From Novosphingobium olei (lineage in GTDB: Bacteria > Pseudomonadota > Alphaproteobacteria > Sphingomonadales > Sphingomonadaceae), in contig NZ_JABBGM010000001.1 of assembly GCF_012927405.1 (NCBI RefSeq), forward strand, positions 254,001 to 318,000: a DNA stretch of 64,000 bases, written 5' to 3'. The translations under genes were made by a program, and so were the position numbers. Below, piece after piece: positions 1 to 7,737 of this stretch. Each line of letters opens with the position of its first letter. Position 1 is the stretch's first letter. The notes beneath the pieces were generated by a model, which had not been told where the DNA came from, ran no database searches, and saw nothing but the letters and a program-made list of their open reading frames with translations.

Positions 1-641
1 ACCTGCTTGCTCTCAACGCAGGCGTCGAAGCGGCGCGCGCCGGGGAATCCGGCAAGGGCTTCGCGGTGGTCGCCAACGAAGTGCGCGCCCTGGCGCAGCG
101 ATCGGCCGATGCGGCAAAGGACATCAAGGCGCTGATCGGTACCAGCACCGATCAGGTCGGCGGAGGCGTCTCGCTCGTCGAAAGCAGCGGCGACGCACTG
201 CGCCAGATCGTCGGCGAAGTCGCTGCCGTGTCCAACCTTGTCGAGGAGATCGCCGAGGCTGCCGAGAAGCAGGCGACCGGCATTGCCGACATTTCCGCCA
301 TGGTCGCGGCGATGGACTCTTTCACCCAGCAGAATGCGGCAATGGTCGAGGAAACCTCGGCGGGTACGCGCAACCTGTCAGTCGAGACCGAAAGCCTGGT
401 GCAGCAGGTGGCGCGCTTCCGCGTGGGCGCCGACGCCATGCGACGCTCCGATCCGGTCCAGCCGGTCCCGGCTGCGGTGCCGGCGCGGGCCTCCGCACAT
501 CCGCCTGTCGAGGCCTTTATCGAACCAGCGCCCGCTGCGCGGATCGCCTCGGTGCCCCGTACCCCGAGCTCGGGCTCCGCGCCGAGCTTCGAGGGAAGCG
601 CCGCGCGCCAGCTCGACGCCGAAGATTGGTCCGAATTCTGA
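1..641 (+). CDS. Methyl-accepting chemotaxis protein, C-terminal part (5' truncated by window)
   Basis: The reading frame is open from the first base, so the sensor, membrane and HAMP parts lie outside the window. The first visible residues are the conserved hairpin tip of the cytoplasmic signalling domain: [20 protein letters not shown], followed by [12 protein letters not shown]. This tip docks CheA and CheW in the chemoreceptor array. A long helical stretch follows, in which receptors carry their methylation sites. After about residue 150 the sequence becomes a Pro/Ala-rich tail that ends in EDWSEF, resembling the short C-terminal tethers for CheR or CheB found on some receptors. The signal it senses cannot be judged. 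Confidence 0.93.
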   Translation, partial: LLALNAGVEAARAGESGKGFAVVANEVRALAQRSADAAKDIKALIGTSTDQVGGGVSLVESSGDALRQIVGEVAAVSNLVEEIAEAAEKQATGIADISAMVAAMDSFTQQNAAMVEETSAGTRNLSVETESLVQQVARFRVGADAMRRSDPVQPVPAAVPARASAHPPVEAFIEPAPAARIASVPRTPSSGSAPSFEGSAARQLDAEDWSEF

Positions 642-693
642 CCCGCCCTTCATTTCAACCCAAGCCAGCCCAACGCCACCAAGGAACCCTGAC

Positions 694-1044
694 ATGACCA
701 AGACAACGACCAAGATCTTCGGCGCGGCACTCGCCGCGCTGGCCATGATGCCACTGCCCGCAGCTGCGCAACCCGCCGCCTGGATTGCCCAAGTGGCGCG
801 TGCCATCGCGGCCAAGCAGACTTATCCCCGCACGGCGCAGATGCGCGGCGAAGAAGGCACTGCCCGCGTGAAGGTGTTCATTTCGGCCAGCGGCGCCGTC
901 GAAAAGACCGAACTGGTAGCTCCGTCTGGATCGTCGACGCTGGACCGGGAAGCGCTGGCGCTTCCTTCGCGCGCAGGCACGCTGCCGCCGCCCCCCGGTG
1001 GGGCGACCACCGTGACCGTTCCAATCACCTGGAAGCTGCTGTAA
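694..1044 (+). CDS. Small secreted TonB-domain protein
   Basis: This is a 116-residue protein. The N-terminal signal peptide (about residues 1-24) ends in a PAAAQ-type cleavage site. The rest resembles the TonB C-terminal domain: a YPRTAQMRGEEG segment, a central V-K-V-F-I strand, and a closing VPITWKL strand. It has no membrane anchor and no proline-rich spacer like classical TonB, so it may be a free periplasmic TonB-like domain. The start is the ATG that follows an AAGGAA ribosome-binding site. It lies 52 bases after the chemoreceptor gene and is followed by a strong hairpin, so it could share that transcript. The function is unknown beyond the fold. Confidence 0.75.
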   Translation: MTKTTTKIFGAALAALAMMPLPAAAQPAAWIAQVARAIAAKQTYPRTAQMRGEEGTARVKVFISASGAVEKTELVAPSGSSTLDREALALPSRAGTLPPPPGGATTVTVPITWKLL

Positions 1045-1058
1045 GCGACCCAGGCGAT

Positions 1059-1100
1059 GGCGGCGGCGGAGTAACCTGGGCTCCGCCGCCGTCCATTTTT
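1059..1100 (+). terminator. Rho-independent terminator, probably bidirectional
   Basis: A 10-bp GC stem pairs 1062-1071 (GGCGGCGGAG) with 1081-1090 (CTCCGCCGCC). A 9-base loop separates the arms and a run of five T follows at 1096-1100. It separates the small TonB-domain gene from the convergent alcohol dehydrogenase gene. Confidence 0.65.
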
Positions 1101-1104
1101 GCGA

Positions 1105-2145
1105 TCAGTCAGGGATCAGCACCATCTTGAGCGCGCCGGCCTCTCGCGCCTCGAACAGGCGATAAGCCTCCTCGCCCCGCGACAGCGGCAGGCGATGGCT
1201 GATGTAGCGTTCCGGGTGCAGCCGTCCGGATTGCACCAGCGCAAACAGTGCGGGCAGTTCCTCGGGAACCGAACACGTGCCTGTACGGAACGTAAGCCCC
1301 TGCGCAAATGCGCGCTCCAGCGGGAAGGCGAAGCGGCGTGATTGCTGGACGCCGATCACCGACACCGTCCCGCGCGGCCGCACCAGCCGCAGTGCAAAAT
1401 CGACTGTCTTGTCCTGCCCGACCACCTCGATCGCGCTGTCTAGCTTGCGCCCATGCGTGTCCTGCTTGATGCGATCCATCGCTTCGTCGGGATGAAGCGC
1501 GATCGCGCCGGATTGCTCCGCAAGCGCACGCCGTTCGGCAATGGGGTCGATCGCATAGACCACGTGCGCGCCCATCAGGTAGGCGCTGTCCACCGCCATC
1601 AGGCCGATGGGCCCGAGCCCCACCACAGCAACGCTCGATCCCGGCACGATGTCCGCCATGCGCGCGCCATACCAGGCGGTGGCAAGCGCATCAGTCATCA
1701 TCAGGGCCTGTTCGGCGGTCACGCCATCAGGCATCTTTACCGCGTTGACGTCGCCCGCTGGCACGCGCACAGCTTCAGCCTGCGAGCCTTGGAGCTTGTT
1801 CGAAAGACCATAGCAGCCAGAAGCGTTGTTCTCGCAAAGATTGACGACACCCGACAGGCAATGGCGACACGCGCCGCATCCCACGGCCGCCGGGATCATG
1901 ACCTTGTCCCCGCTCTTGAGCTGCTGCACGCCGCGGCCCACTTCGACGACTTCGCCGACCGCTTCATGGCCGACGCAGAAGCCGATGTCGTCCGAATAGC
2001 CATGGCCGTGATAGATGTGCAGGTCCGACCCGCAGATCGAACAGGCATCCACTTTCACGATGATGTCGCGGTCGGACTGGAGCACGGGATCGTCCATGCT
2101 CTCGTGGCGGATGTCCCGTTCGCCGTGGTAGCGTAGCGCCTTCAT
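1105..2145 (-). CDS. Zinc-dependent alcohol dehydrogenase (MDR family)
   Basis: This is a 346-residue medium-chain dehydrogenase. The catalytic zinc site is visible at Cys38 (SICGSDLH) and His60-Glu61 (GHE). The structural zinc lobe has Cys90, Cys93, Cys96 and Cys104. A Rossmann motif, VVGLGPIGLMA, follows near residue 170. Such enzymes oxidise alcohols or polyols with NAD(P). The start is the ATG at 2145 preceded by GAGGGAAAAGAGACG; the longer open frame upstream runs into the ligase gene and is not real. It begins 13 bases after the acyl-CoA synthetase gene and is the last gene of a five-gene minus-strand operon. There it may oxidise a hydroxylated substrate or product. The substrate is not evident. 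Confidence 0.88.
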   Translation of the reverse strand: MKALRYHGERDIRHESMDDPVLQSDRDIIVKVDACSICGSDLHIYHGHGYSDDIGFCVGHEAVGEVVEVGRGVQQLKSGDKVMIPAAVGCGACRHCLSGVVNLCENNASGCYGLSNKLQGSQAEAVRVPAGDVNAVKMPDGVTAEQALMMTDALATAWYGARMADIVPGSSVAVVGLGPIGLMAVDSAYLMGAHVVYAIDPIAERRALAEQSGAIALHPDEAMDRIKQDTHGRKLDSAIEVVGQDKTVDFALRLVRPRGTVSVIGVQQSRRFAFPLERAFAQGLTFRTGTCSVPEELPALFALVQSGRLHPERYISHRLPLSRGEEAYRLFEAREAGALKMVLIPD

Positions 2146-2158
2146 CGTCTCTTTTCCC

Positions 2159-3709
2159 TCAGATCGCGCGATCGCGCCCGGCCCAGAAGGGCTCGCGCAG
2201 CTTGCGCTTGAAAATCTTGCCCGAATCCTCGCGGGGCAGGCTGTCGGCGAAGTCGATCCGACGCGGCACCTTGTAGGCGGTGAGCACGCGGCGCAGGTCG
2301 GCCTTGAGATCGTCCTCGTGCAGGGCGATGCCCGGCATCGGCTGGACCACCGCCATGACGCTTTCGCCGAACTCCTCGTCGGGGATGCCGAACACCGCGC
2401 AATCGGCAACGCCGGGCAGCTTGTGCAGCTCCGCCTCTATCTCGGCGGGGTAGATGTTGGCGCCGCCCGAGATGATCATGTCGTTCTTGCGGTCGCACAA
2501 ATAGAGGAACCCGTCGGCATCGAAGTAGCCGACGTCGCCGGGCGTGATGAGGCCGTATTTCTCCATCGCGGCCCGCTTTTCCGGCGCGTTCTGGTAGGTG
2601 AATTCGGTCGCGATCCGGCTCTTGCCGATGACTTCGCCGACAGTGCCCGGGGGCACGTCGTTGCCGTCCTCGTCGACGACGCGCACATCCACGCCGGGCA
2701 TGACCCGGCCAACCGACCCTGGGTGCGACAGCCATTCCTCCGAGGTCAGGCTGGTCACGTTGCCCATCTCGGTCGAGCCGTAATATTCGTTGATGACCGG
2801 CCCCCACCATTCGATCATCGCGCGCTTGACCGGCGGCGGGCAGGGCGCGGCGGCATGGGTGATGAAGCGCAGCGAGGACAGATCGTACTGGCGTTTCACC
2901 TCATCGGGCAGGCGCAGCAGGCGGTTGAACATGATCGGCACCATGTTGAGGTGCGTGATCCTTTCGCGTTCGATCAGCGCCAGCAGCTCCTCGGCATCGA
3001 AGCGCGGCGTCACGACGACATTTGCGCCAAGCCGGATCGAGAAGGCCGAATGGGCGTTCGGCGCGGAATGGTAGACGGGTCCGATGACTGCCGTGACGAT
3101 GCTTTCGGGCGGCGCACGGCCCTCGATCACATCCATATAGCCATAGGACCGGCCGAGCATGAGGGTGACGGCCTCGGCCTGTTCGGGCGAGGCGGGAGCG
3201 CGGCGCACGCCCTTGGGTCGGCCGGTCGTGCCCGAGGTATAGATGATCGAGGCGAGCGGCGGCAGGGGCTCGCCCTCGAACGGTGCGGCGGCGTCTACCA
3301 TCCGGCCCCAGACGGGAAGCCCGGCGGGCAGGTCGATCTCGCCAAGGTGGTAGGCATTGCGAACCTCGGGCGGGGTTTCGACCACGATCACCTGCAGCCC
3401 TTCCGGGATGGCTTCGGCGATCGGCGGCAGCAGGTCCGCGTGGATCAGCATCAGCTTCACCCCGCTGTCGCGCAGCAGGTATCCGGCTTCGTCAGGGGTG
3501 TAGTGCCAGTTTACCGGTACCGGGTAGGCGCCAACGATGCCGGCGGCGAACGAAGCTTCGAAGTAAGCGAGATCGTTCCGCAGGTAGAACGCTACACCGT
3601 CTCCCGATCCGATGCCGGCTTGCTGCAGCACCGTGGCGGCCTTGCGGGCGCGCTCGTCGAACTGCGCCGGGCTCAGCGTGACATCGCCGCTCTTGATCCA
3701 GCCCATCAT
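2159..3709 (-). CDS. AMP-forming acyl-CoA synthetase
   Basis: This is a 516-residue ANL-superfamily ligase. The P-loop-like AMP motif IIYTSGTTGRPKGV is at residues 155-168. YGSTEMG and a GDVGYFDADGFLYLCDRK hinge segment follow, and the C-terminal lysine motif is DSGKIFKRKL. The family activates a carboxylic acid to its acyl-AMP and then to the CoA thioester. Two consecutive ATG codons (3709 and 3706) follow GCGGGAGAGAA, and either can be the start. It sits 90 bases downstream of the acyl-CoA dehydrogenase gene, and the SDR and APH-type kinase genes lie upstream. It would therefore supply the CoA ester for this pathway, in the position held by LvaE in the Pseudomonas putida levulinate operon. 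The chain length of the substrate is unknown. Confidence 0.9.
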   Translation of the reverse strand: MMGWIKSGDVTLSPAQFDERARKAATVLQQAGIGSGDGVAFYLRNDLAYFEASFAAGIVGAYPVPVNWHYTPDEAGYLLRDSGVKLMLIHADLLPPIAEAIPEGLQVIVVETPPEVRNAYHLGEIDLPAGLPVWGRMVDAAAPFEGEPLPPLASIIYTSGTTGRPKGVRRAPASPEQAEAVTLMLGRSYGYMDVIEGRAPPESIVTAVIGPVYHSAPNAHSAFSIRLGANVVVTPRFDAEELLALIERERITHLNMVPIMFNRLLRLPDEVKRQYDLSSLRFITHAAAPCPPPVKRAMIEWWGPVINEYYGSTEMGNVTSLTSEEWLSHPGSVGRVMPGVDVRVVDEDGNDVPPGTVGEVIGKSRIATEFTYQNAPEKRAAMEKYGLITPGDVGYFDADGFLYLCDRKNDMIISGGANIYPAEIEAELHKLPGVADCAVFGIPDEEFGESVMAVVQPMPGIALHEDDLKADLRRVLTAYKVPRRIDFADSLPREDSGKIFKRKLREPFWAGRDRAI

Positions 3710-3799
3710 TTCTCTCCCGCCGTGGCCCGGGATTCCGGGTCTTGATCATGGAGCAAGGCAGACGGCCCGTAACCTCTGCCTTGCCCCCATACCGTCAGG

Positions 3800-5026
3800 T
3801 CAGCGTGCGTTGCTCTGCACGTATTCCTGGATCTTCTGCTTGCCGAGCTGGCTCATGTGCACTTCCTCGGGTCCGTCGGTCAGGCGGACGAAGCGATTGA
3901 GCGTGAAGAACGAGGCGACCGGCGTGTCGCCGCTCACGCCCATGCCGCCGTGCACCTGGATGGCCCGATCGCACACGGTCTGCGCCATGGTCGGAGCCAC
4001 GACCTTGATCGCCGCGATCAGGTCCTTGGCGACCTTGTTGCCGAAGCGGTCCATGGCGTCGGCCGCCTTGAGCGTCAGCAGGCGGGCCATCTCGACCTCG
4101 CAGAAGCTGCGCGCAACATCCTGGCGAATGCTCGACTGGTCGGCGAGCTTCTTGCCGAAGGCGACACGGCTGTCAGCCCGGCGCGCCATGTATTCGAGCG
4201 CCCGCTGCGCTTGCCCGATCGAGCGCATGCAGTGATGGATGCGACCAGGCCCGAGGCGACCCTGCGCGATTTCGAATCCGCGGCCTTCGCCAAGCAACAG
4301 GTTCTCGGCCGGAACGCGCACGTTGTCGAACCGCAGCTCGCATTCGCCGCCGGGCGAGTTGTGCGAACCGAACACCGACAGATGGCGCACGATGGTGATG
4401 CCCGGGGTCTTGGGTTCGACCAGGATCTGCGAATGCTGGCTGTGGCGCGGTCCGTCGAAGCGGCTCTTGCCCATGACGATCCAGATGTCGCAACGCGGGT
4501 GCATGGCGTTCGAGATCCACCACTTGCGCCCGTTGAGCACGTACTCGTCGCCATCGCGAATGATCGACAGTTCAAGATTGGTGGCGTCCGAGGACGCGAC
4601 CTGCGGCTCGGTCATGACGTAGGCAGAGCGAATCGTGCCGTCGAGCAGCGGCTTGAGCCACTTTTCCTGCTGTGCGGGAGTGCCAAACTTTGCGAGCACT
4701 TCCATGTTGCCGGTGTCGGGCGCCGAGCAGTTGAAGACCTGGCTCGAGAACGGCACGCGGCCAAAGATTTCGGCAAGCGGCGCATATTCGAGATTGGTCA
4801 GGCCGGGCGAGAATTCGCCATACTCGTGCGGGAGGAACAGGTTCCAAAGACCCTGCTCGCGCGCCTTTTCCTTCAGCGCTTCCATCCCGGGCCATTCCTT
4901 CCAGAGGTTGTCCTGGTTGGACACGAATTCGCCATAGGCCTTTTCATTGGGGTAGATGTGTTCATCCATGAAGGCTTCGACCTTGGCGATCAAATCCTTC
5001 ACCTTGTCGGTATGTTCGAAAATCAT
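3800..5026 (-). CDS. Acyl-CoA dehydrogenase, ACAD10/11 (LvaC-like) type
   Basis: This 408-residue FAD flavoprotein has the usual N-terminal helical, central beta and C-terminal helical parts. Diagnostic stretches for the ACAD10/ACAD11 subgroup include [35 protein letters not shown] and [17 protein letters not shown]. Members of this subgroup act with an aminoglycoside-phosphotransferase-like kinase. In animals the kinase is fused to the dehydrogenase. In the Pseudomonas lva operon it is a separate protein, and together they convert 4-hydroxyacyl-CoA through a phosphorylated intermediate. Here a kinase gene of exactly that type is two genes upstream in the same operon. The start at 5026 has AAGG eight bases before it. 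A conventional fatty-acid role is possible but fits the context less well. Confidence 0.9.
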   Translation of the reverse strand: MIFEHTDKVKDLIAKVEAFMDEHIYPNEKAYGEFVSNQDNLWKEWPGMEALKEKAREQGLWNLFLPHEYGEFSPGLTNLEYAPLAEIFGRVPFSSQVFNCSAPDTGNMEVLAKFGTPAQQEKWLKPLLDGTIRSAYVMTEPQVASSDATNLELSIIRDGDEYVLNGRKWWISNAMHPRCDIWIVMGKSRFDGPRHSQHSQILVEPKTPGITIVRHLSVFGSHNSPGGECELRFDNVRVPAENLLLGEGRGFEIAQGRLGPGRIHHCMRSIGQAQRALEYMARRADSRVAFGKKLADQSSIRQDVARSFCEVEMARLLTLKAADAMDRFGNKVAKDLIAAIKVVAPTMAQTVCDRAIQVHGGMGVSGDTPVASFFTLNRFVRLTDGPEEVHMSQLGKQKIQEYVQSNAR

Positions 5027-5049
5027 TGCAGGTGCCTTTTTGAGAGAAA

Positions 5050-5787
5050 TCAGAGAGAGAGGCCGCCATCGACCACGAGCGTGTGGCCGGTGACGTAGGA
5101 TGCGAGCGGGGATGCAAGGAAGATTGCTGCCCCCGCCATGTCTTCAGGCGTTCCGGCGCGGCGCTGCGCAATGGCGGCAAGCGCACCTTCCAGACGCTGC
5201 GGGTTCTGCGTGGTGACCTTGGTCAGCTTGGTATCGACGAGACCGGGGGCAAGGCCGTTTACCCGGATTCCATCTGCCGCGTAGGCTTGGCCCAGCGTCT
5301 TGGTCAGGCTGATTGCCCCCGCTTTCGATGCGGCATAGGCGGGGTTGCCGATATTGGCCTTGAGACCGGAAATCGAGCTGACGATCACGATCGAGCCCTT
5401 TGTTTCCGAAAGGGCAACGCGGAACTTGCGCGAGCAGTGCATCAGGCTGTCGAGATTGACGGCCATCACGCGATCCCAGCCCGGGCGCTCGAACTCACCG
5501 CGCTTGTAGACCACGGTGCCCTGGCACAGGATCAGCACGTCGAGCCCGTCGAACGGGGCGGGCGCGGCCTCGATCGCGTCGGGATCACCCACATCGACGC
5601 AGGTGTAACCAAGGCCGGCCAGATCCGAGCCGTCCGCCGCATCATAGTCACCCGCATCGGCGCGCGTGCCCCAGACATGGACCTGCGCTCCGCGCAGGCG
5701 GAAGCCATGAGCAATGCCATTGCCGATGCCGCTTGAGCCCCCCACGACCAGCACCCGTTTGCCGGTAAAGTCGGTATCGTTGATCAT
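5050..5787 (-). CDS. Short-chain dehydrogenase/reductase
   Basis: This is a 245-residue classical SDR. The cofactor-binding motif [12 protein letters not shown] is near the N-terminus, the catalytic serine is in IVIVSSISG, and the active-site YAASK follows. The C-terminus ends GHTLVVDGG, typical of FabG-like enzymes. The ATG at 5787 is preceded by AAGAAAGAG; longer upstream reading runs into the kinase gene. It begins 17 bases after the kinase gene and is followed 23 bases later by the dehydrogenase gene. In the analogous levulinate pathway an SDR (LvaD) reduces the 4-keto acyl-CoA to the 4-hydroxy form. That assignment here is inferred from context only. Confidence 0.9.
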   Translation of the reverse strand: MINDTDFTGKRVLVVGGSSGIGNGIAHGFRLRGAQVHVWGTRADAGDYDAADGSDLAGLGYTCVDVGDPDAIEAAPAPFDGLDVLILCQGTVVYKRGEFERPGWDRVMAVNLDSLMHCSRKFRVALSETKGSIVIVSSISGLKANIGNPAYAASKAGAISLTKTLGQAYAADGIRVNGLAPGLVDTKLTKVTTQNPQRLEGALAAIAQRRAGTPEDMAGAAIFLASPLASYVTGHTLVVDGGLSL

Positions 5788-5804
5788 TCGCAGCTCTTTC
5801 TTGC

Positions 5805-6848
5805 TTACCCGATGCGGCGCAGCGCGCGCTCGAACAGGTCGATGGTATGGGAGTGGAGGCGATCGCCGATTTCGCGCGGCGCCTTGCCCGCGCACGCGCG
5901 GGCGTTCGATCCTTCGAGAATGATGCCGAGCTTGTAGCAGGCGAGCACCGCGTACCAGTCGAAGTGGGCAAGGTCGCGCCCGGTCTGCTGGCCGTAGCGC
6001 GCGACCATCTCCTCGATCGTGGCGAAGCCTTCCCATGGCGTGATGGCGACGTCGGTGGCCCGGCGTACGCCGTCTTCGGGCCAGGTGGCGGCCAGCCAGC
6101 CCAGGTCCAGCAGCGGATCGCCAAGCGTGCACAATTCCCAGTCGACCACGGCGGCAAGTTCGCCGCTGTCGTGCCGGAACATCACATTGGCGAGGTGGAA
6201 ATCACCATGGATCAGGCCGGGCTGGAATGTGGGTGGCATGTGGCTTTCAAGCCAACGCGCCACCTTGTCCACGCCGGGAATGGCCTGCGGTCCGGTCCAG
6301 CCGGCGAACTCCTCGTAGCTCTTGAGCTGAGCAGCCCAGCGTCCTACCTGACGGCCAAGCCAGCTGTCGACCTTGCCGAAATCGGCCAGCCCGACTGCTG
6401 CATAGTCAACCTTGCTCAGGGCAGCGATCGCATCGACCATGGCGAGCCCCATGCGGTGGCGCACGGCAGCATCGCCGGCATGGACGGGCTCGAGCCCTTG
6501 GGTCGCATTGAAGCCGTCGATCGGCTCCATGAGGTAGAACGCGGCACCCAGCACGTCATCCTCGGGGCAGGCGGCGATAAGCCCGGGGTGCGGCACATCG
6601 CTTCCGGCAAGCGCAGCCAGGACGCGGGCCTCGCGGCGCATGGTCTCGTTCGAATTTGCACGCAGGTGTGGCGGGGGGCGGCGCAGGACGTAGGTGCGCC
6701 CTGCACGGATGAAGCGCAGCAGGATGTTCTGTGTGCCGCCCGAAAGCGATTGCACCGCATCCAGCGGGCCAGAACCCAGCCCTCGGCTATCCATCCAGCC
6801 TCTCAGCGCCGTCAGGTCTACGCCCGGTATTGCGTCCTGCTCGATCAC
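5805..6848 (-). CDS. APH-family acyl-CoA kinase (ACAD10/11 N-terminal domain type, LvaA-like)
   Basis: This 347-residue protein has the aminoglycoside-phosphotransferase/choline-kinase fold. An N-lobe YVLRRPPP segment (residues 53-60) is typical of the ACAD10/11 kinase domain. The Brenner motif HGDFHLANVMF holds the catalytic Asp216, and VVDWELCTLGDP holds the metal-binding Asp236. Homologues phosphorylate the 4-hydroxyl of 4-hydroxyacyl-CoA; antibiotic resistance is not expected. The start is a GTG with GGAGG ten bases upstream. It is the first gene of the operon, directly after the promoter and operator that it shares with the divergent TetR gene. No equivalent of the small LvaB partner is visible next to it. 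Confidence 0.88.
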   Translation of the reverse strand: MIEQDAIPGVDLTALRGWMDSRGLGSGPLDAVQSLSGGTQNILLRFIRAGRTYVLRRPPPHLRANSNETMRREARVLAALAGSDVPHPGLIAACPEDDVLGAAFYLMEPIDGFNATQGLEPVHAGDAAVRHRMGLAMVDAIAALSKVDYAAVGLADFGKVDSWLGRQVGRWAAQLKSYEEFAGWTGPQAIPGVDKVARWLESHMPPTFQPGLIHGDFHLANVMFRHDSGELAAVVDWELCTLGDPLLDLGWLAATWPEDGVRRATDVAITPWEGFATIEEMVARYGQQTGRDLAHFDWYAVLACYKLGIILEGSNARACAGKAPREIGDRLHSHTIDLFERALRRIG

Positions 6849-6898
6849 GCATCCTCCATCACCGGTTCGGTCTGCGCTGTTCGACGCGACCGAATCTG

Positions 6899-6914
6899 TT
6901 ATCCAGATGGATAA
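6899..6914. promoter_or_regulatory. Probable TetR operator: perfect 16-bp palindrome
   Basis: TTATCCAGATGGATAA consists of two 7-base arms (TTATCCA and TGGATAA) around a GA centre. It lies in the 101-bp gap between the kinase gene and the divergent TetR gene and overlaps the predicted -10 element of the operon. The adjacent TetR protein is the obvious candidate ligand. Confidence 0.7.
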
Positions 6915-6939
6915 TGTGATTGACTTAAACCGCTGTCAA
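6911..6939 (-). promoter_or_regulatory. Predicted sigma-70 promoter of the kinase-SDR-ACAD operon
   Basis: On the minus strand a perfect TTGACA (6939-6934) is followed, after 17 bases, by CATTAT (6916-6911). The -10 box overlaps the 16-bp palindrome at 6899-6914, a typical arrangement for repression by steric block. Confidence 0.6.
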
Positions 6940-6949
6940 AGGGTATTTC

Positions 6950-7591
6950 GTGCCCATGGCAACCAGCGCTGCAGCATCACGGATCGATCCGGCAGAAATG
7001 CTGAAGGAAGCGGCCTTGCGGCTGTTTGCCGAGCACGGGGTGGAAGGTGTGACGGTCCGCCAGATTGCGGAACTTGCCGGGCAAAAGAACCACGCCGCAG
7101 TCGGTTATCATTTCGGATCGAAGGAAGCGCTCGTTCGCGCCGTGATTGCGCATGGGGCGCGCCTGATCGATGAGCTGCGCAATCATCACCTCGATCAACT
7201 TGAGGCGCGAGGCGGTCCGGAGACCCTGTTCGACGTGACTCGCTTGCTTGTGCAGACGTCGCTGCTGCCCGCCAATTCGCCCTGGAGCGATTGCTACAAC
7301 CGCTTCGTCGTGGTGCTGCAGTTGTCCAACCGGCAACTGTTCATGGATGCGCTGGAAGGGCGCTGGAATTCGGGCTACCTGCGCTGCCTAGATCATGTGC
7401 GGCGGCTGCTGGCGCCGATGCCGCCAGCTATGGTCAATCAGCGGCTGCTGTTCATGGGCTCTTCGCTCGGCGGGATTCTCTCTGCGCGCGAAAGTCAGCT
7501 TGCAGATACCTCGCGCCCTCATCCGACGTGGACCGATCCCGCCACACTCGATGCCGTGGCGGCGGCGCTGGCGGCCATTCTCGAAAGCTAG
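6950..7591 (+). CDS. TetR/AcrR-family transcriptional regulator
   Basis: This is a 213-residue protein. The N-terminal TetR DNA-binding domain includes LKEAALRLFAEHGVEGVTVR, the recognition helix region NHAAVGYHFGSKEAL, and a ligand-binding helical C-terminal half. It is divergent from the kinase-SDR-ACAD-ligase-ADH operon. The shared intergenic region carries the palindrome at 6899-6914, so local repression relieved by a pathway acyl-CoA or acid is likely. The GTG at 6950 is preferred because AAAGGG (6938-6943) is six bases upstream; the ATG at 6956 is the alternative. Confidence 0.88.
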   Translation: MPMATSAAASRIDPAEMLKEAALRLFAEHGVEGVTVRQIAELAGQKNHAAVGYHFGSKEALVRAVIAHGARLIDELRNHHLDQLEARGGPETLFDVTRLLVQTSLLPANSPWSDCYNRFVVVLQLSNRQLFMDALEGRWNSGYLRCLDHVRRLLAPMPPAMVNQRLLFMGSSLGGILSARESQLADTSRPHPTWTDPATLDAVAAALAAILES

Positions 7592-7737
7592 CCGACGCGC
7601 GCTAGGTGCCCTCACCGACGATATCCGCCCACAAGATGCAAATACGGTCTGCATACCCGCTTTCCACGAGCGCGGGTTGGACATATCGCTGCGCCCATAT
7701 CTTTCTGCCCTATGGGTTGGTATCGCCAGCGATCTGA

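Noticed and set aside
5805..6848. Aminoglycoside resistance gene
   Set aside because: The protein has the APH fold but belongs by motif and operon to the acyl-CoA kinase group.
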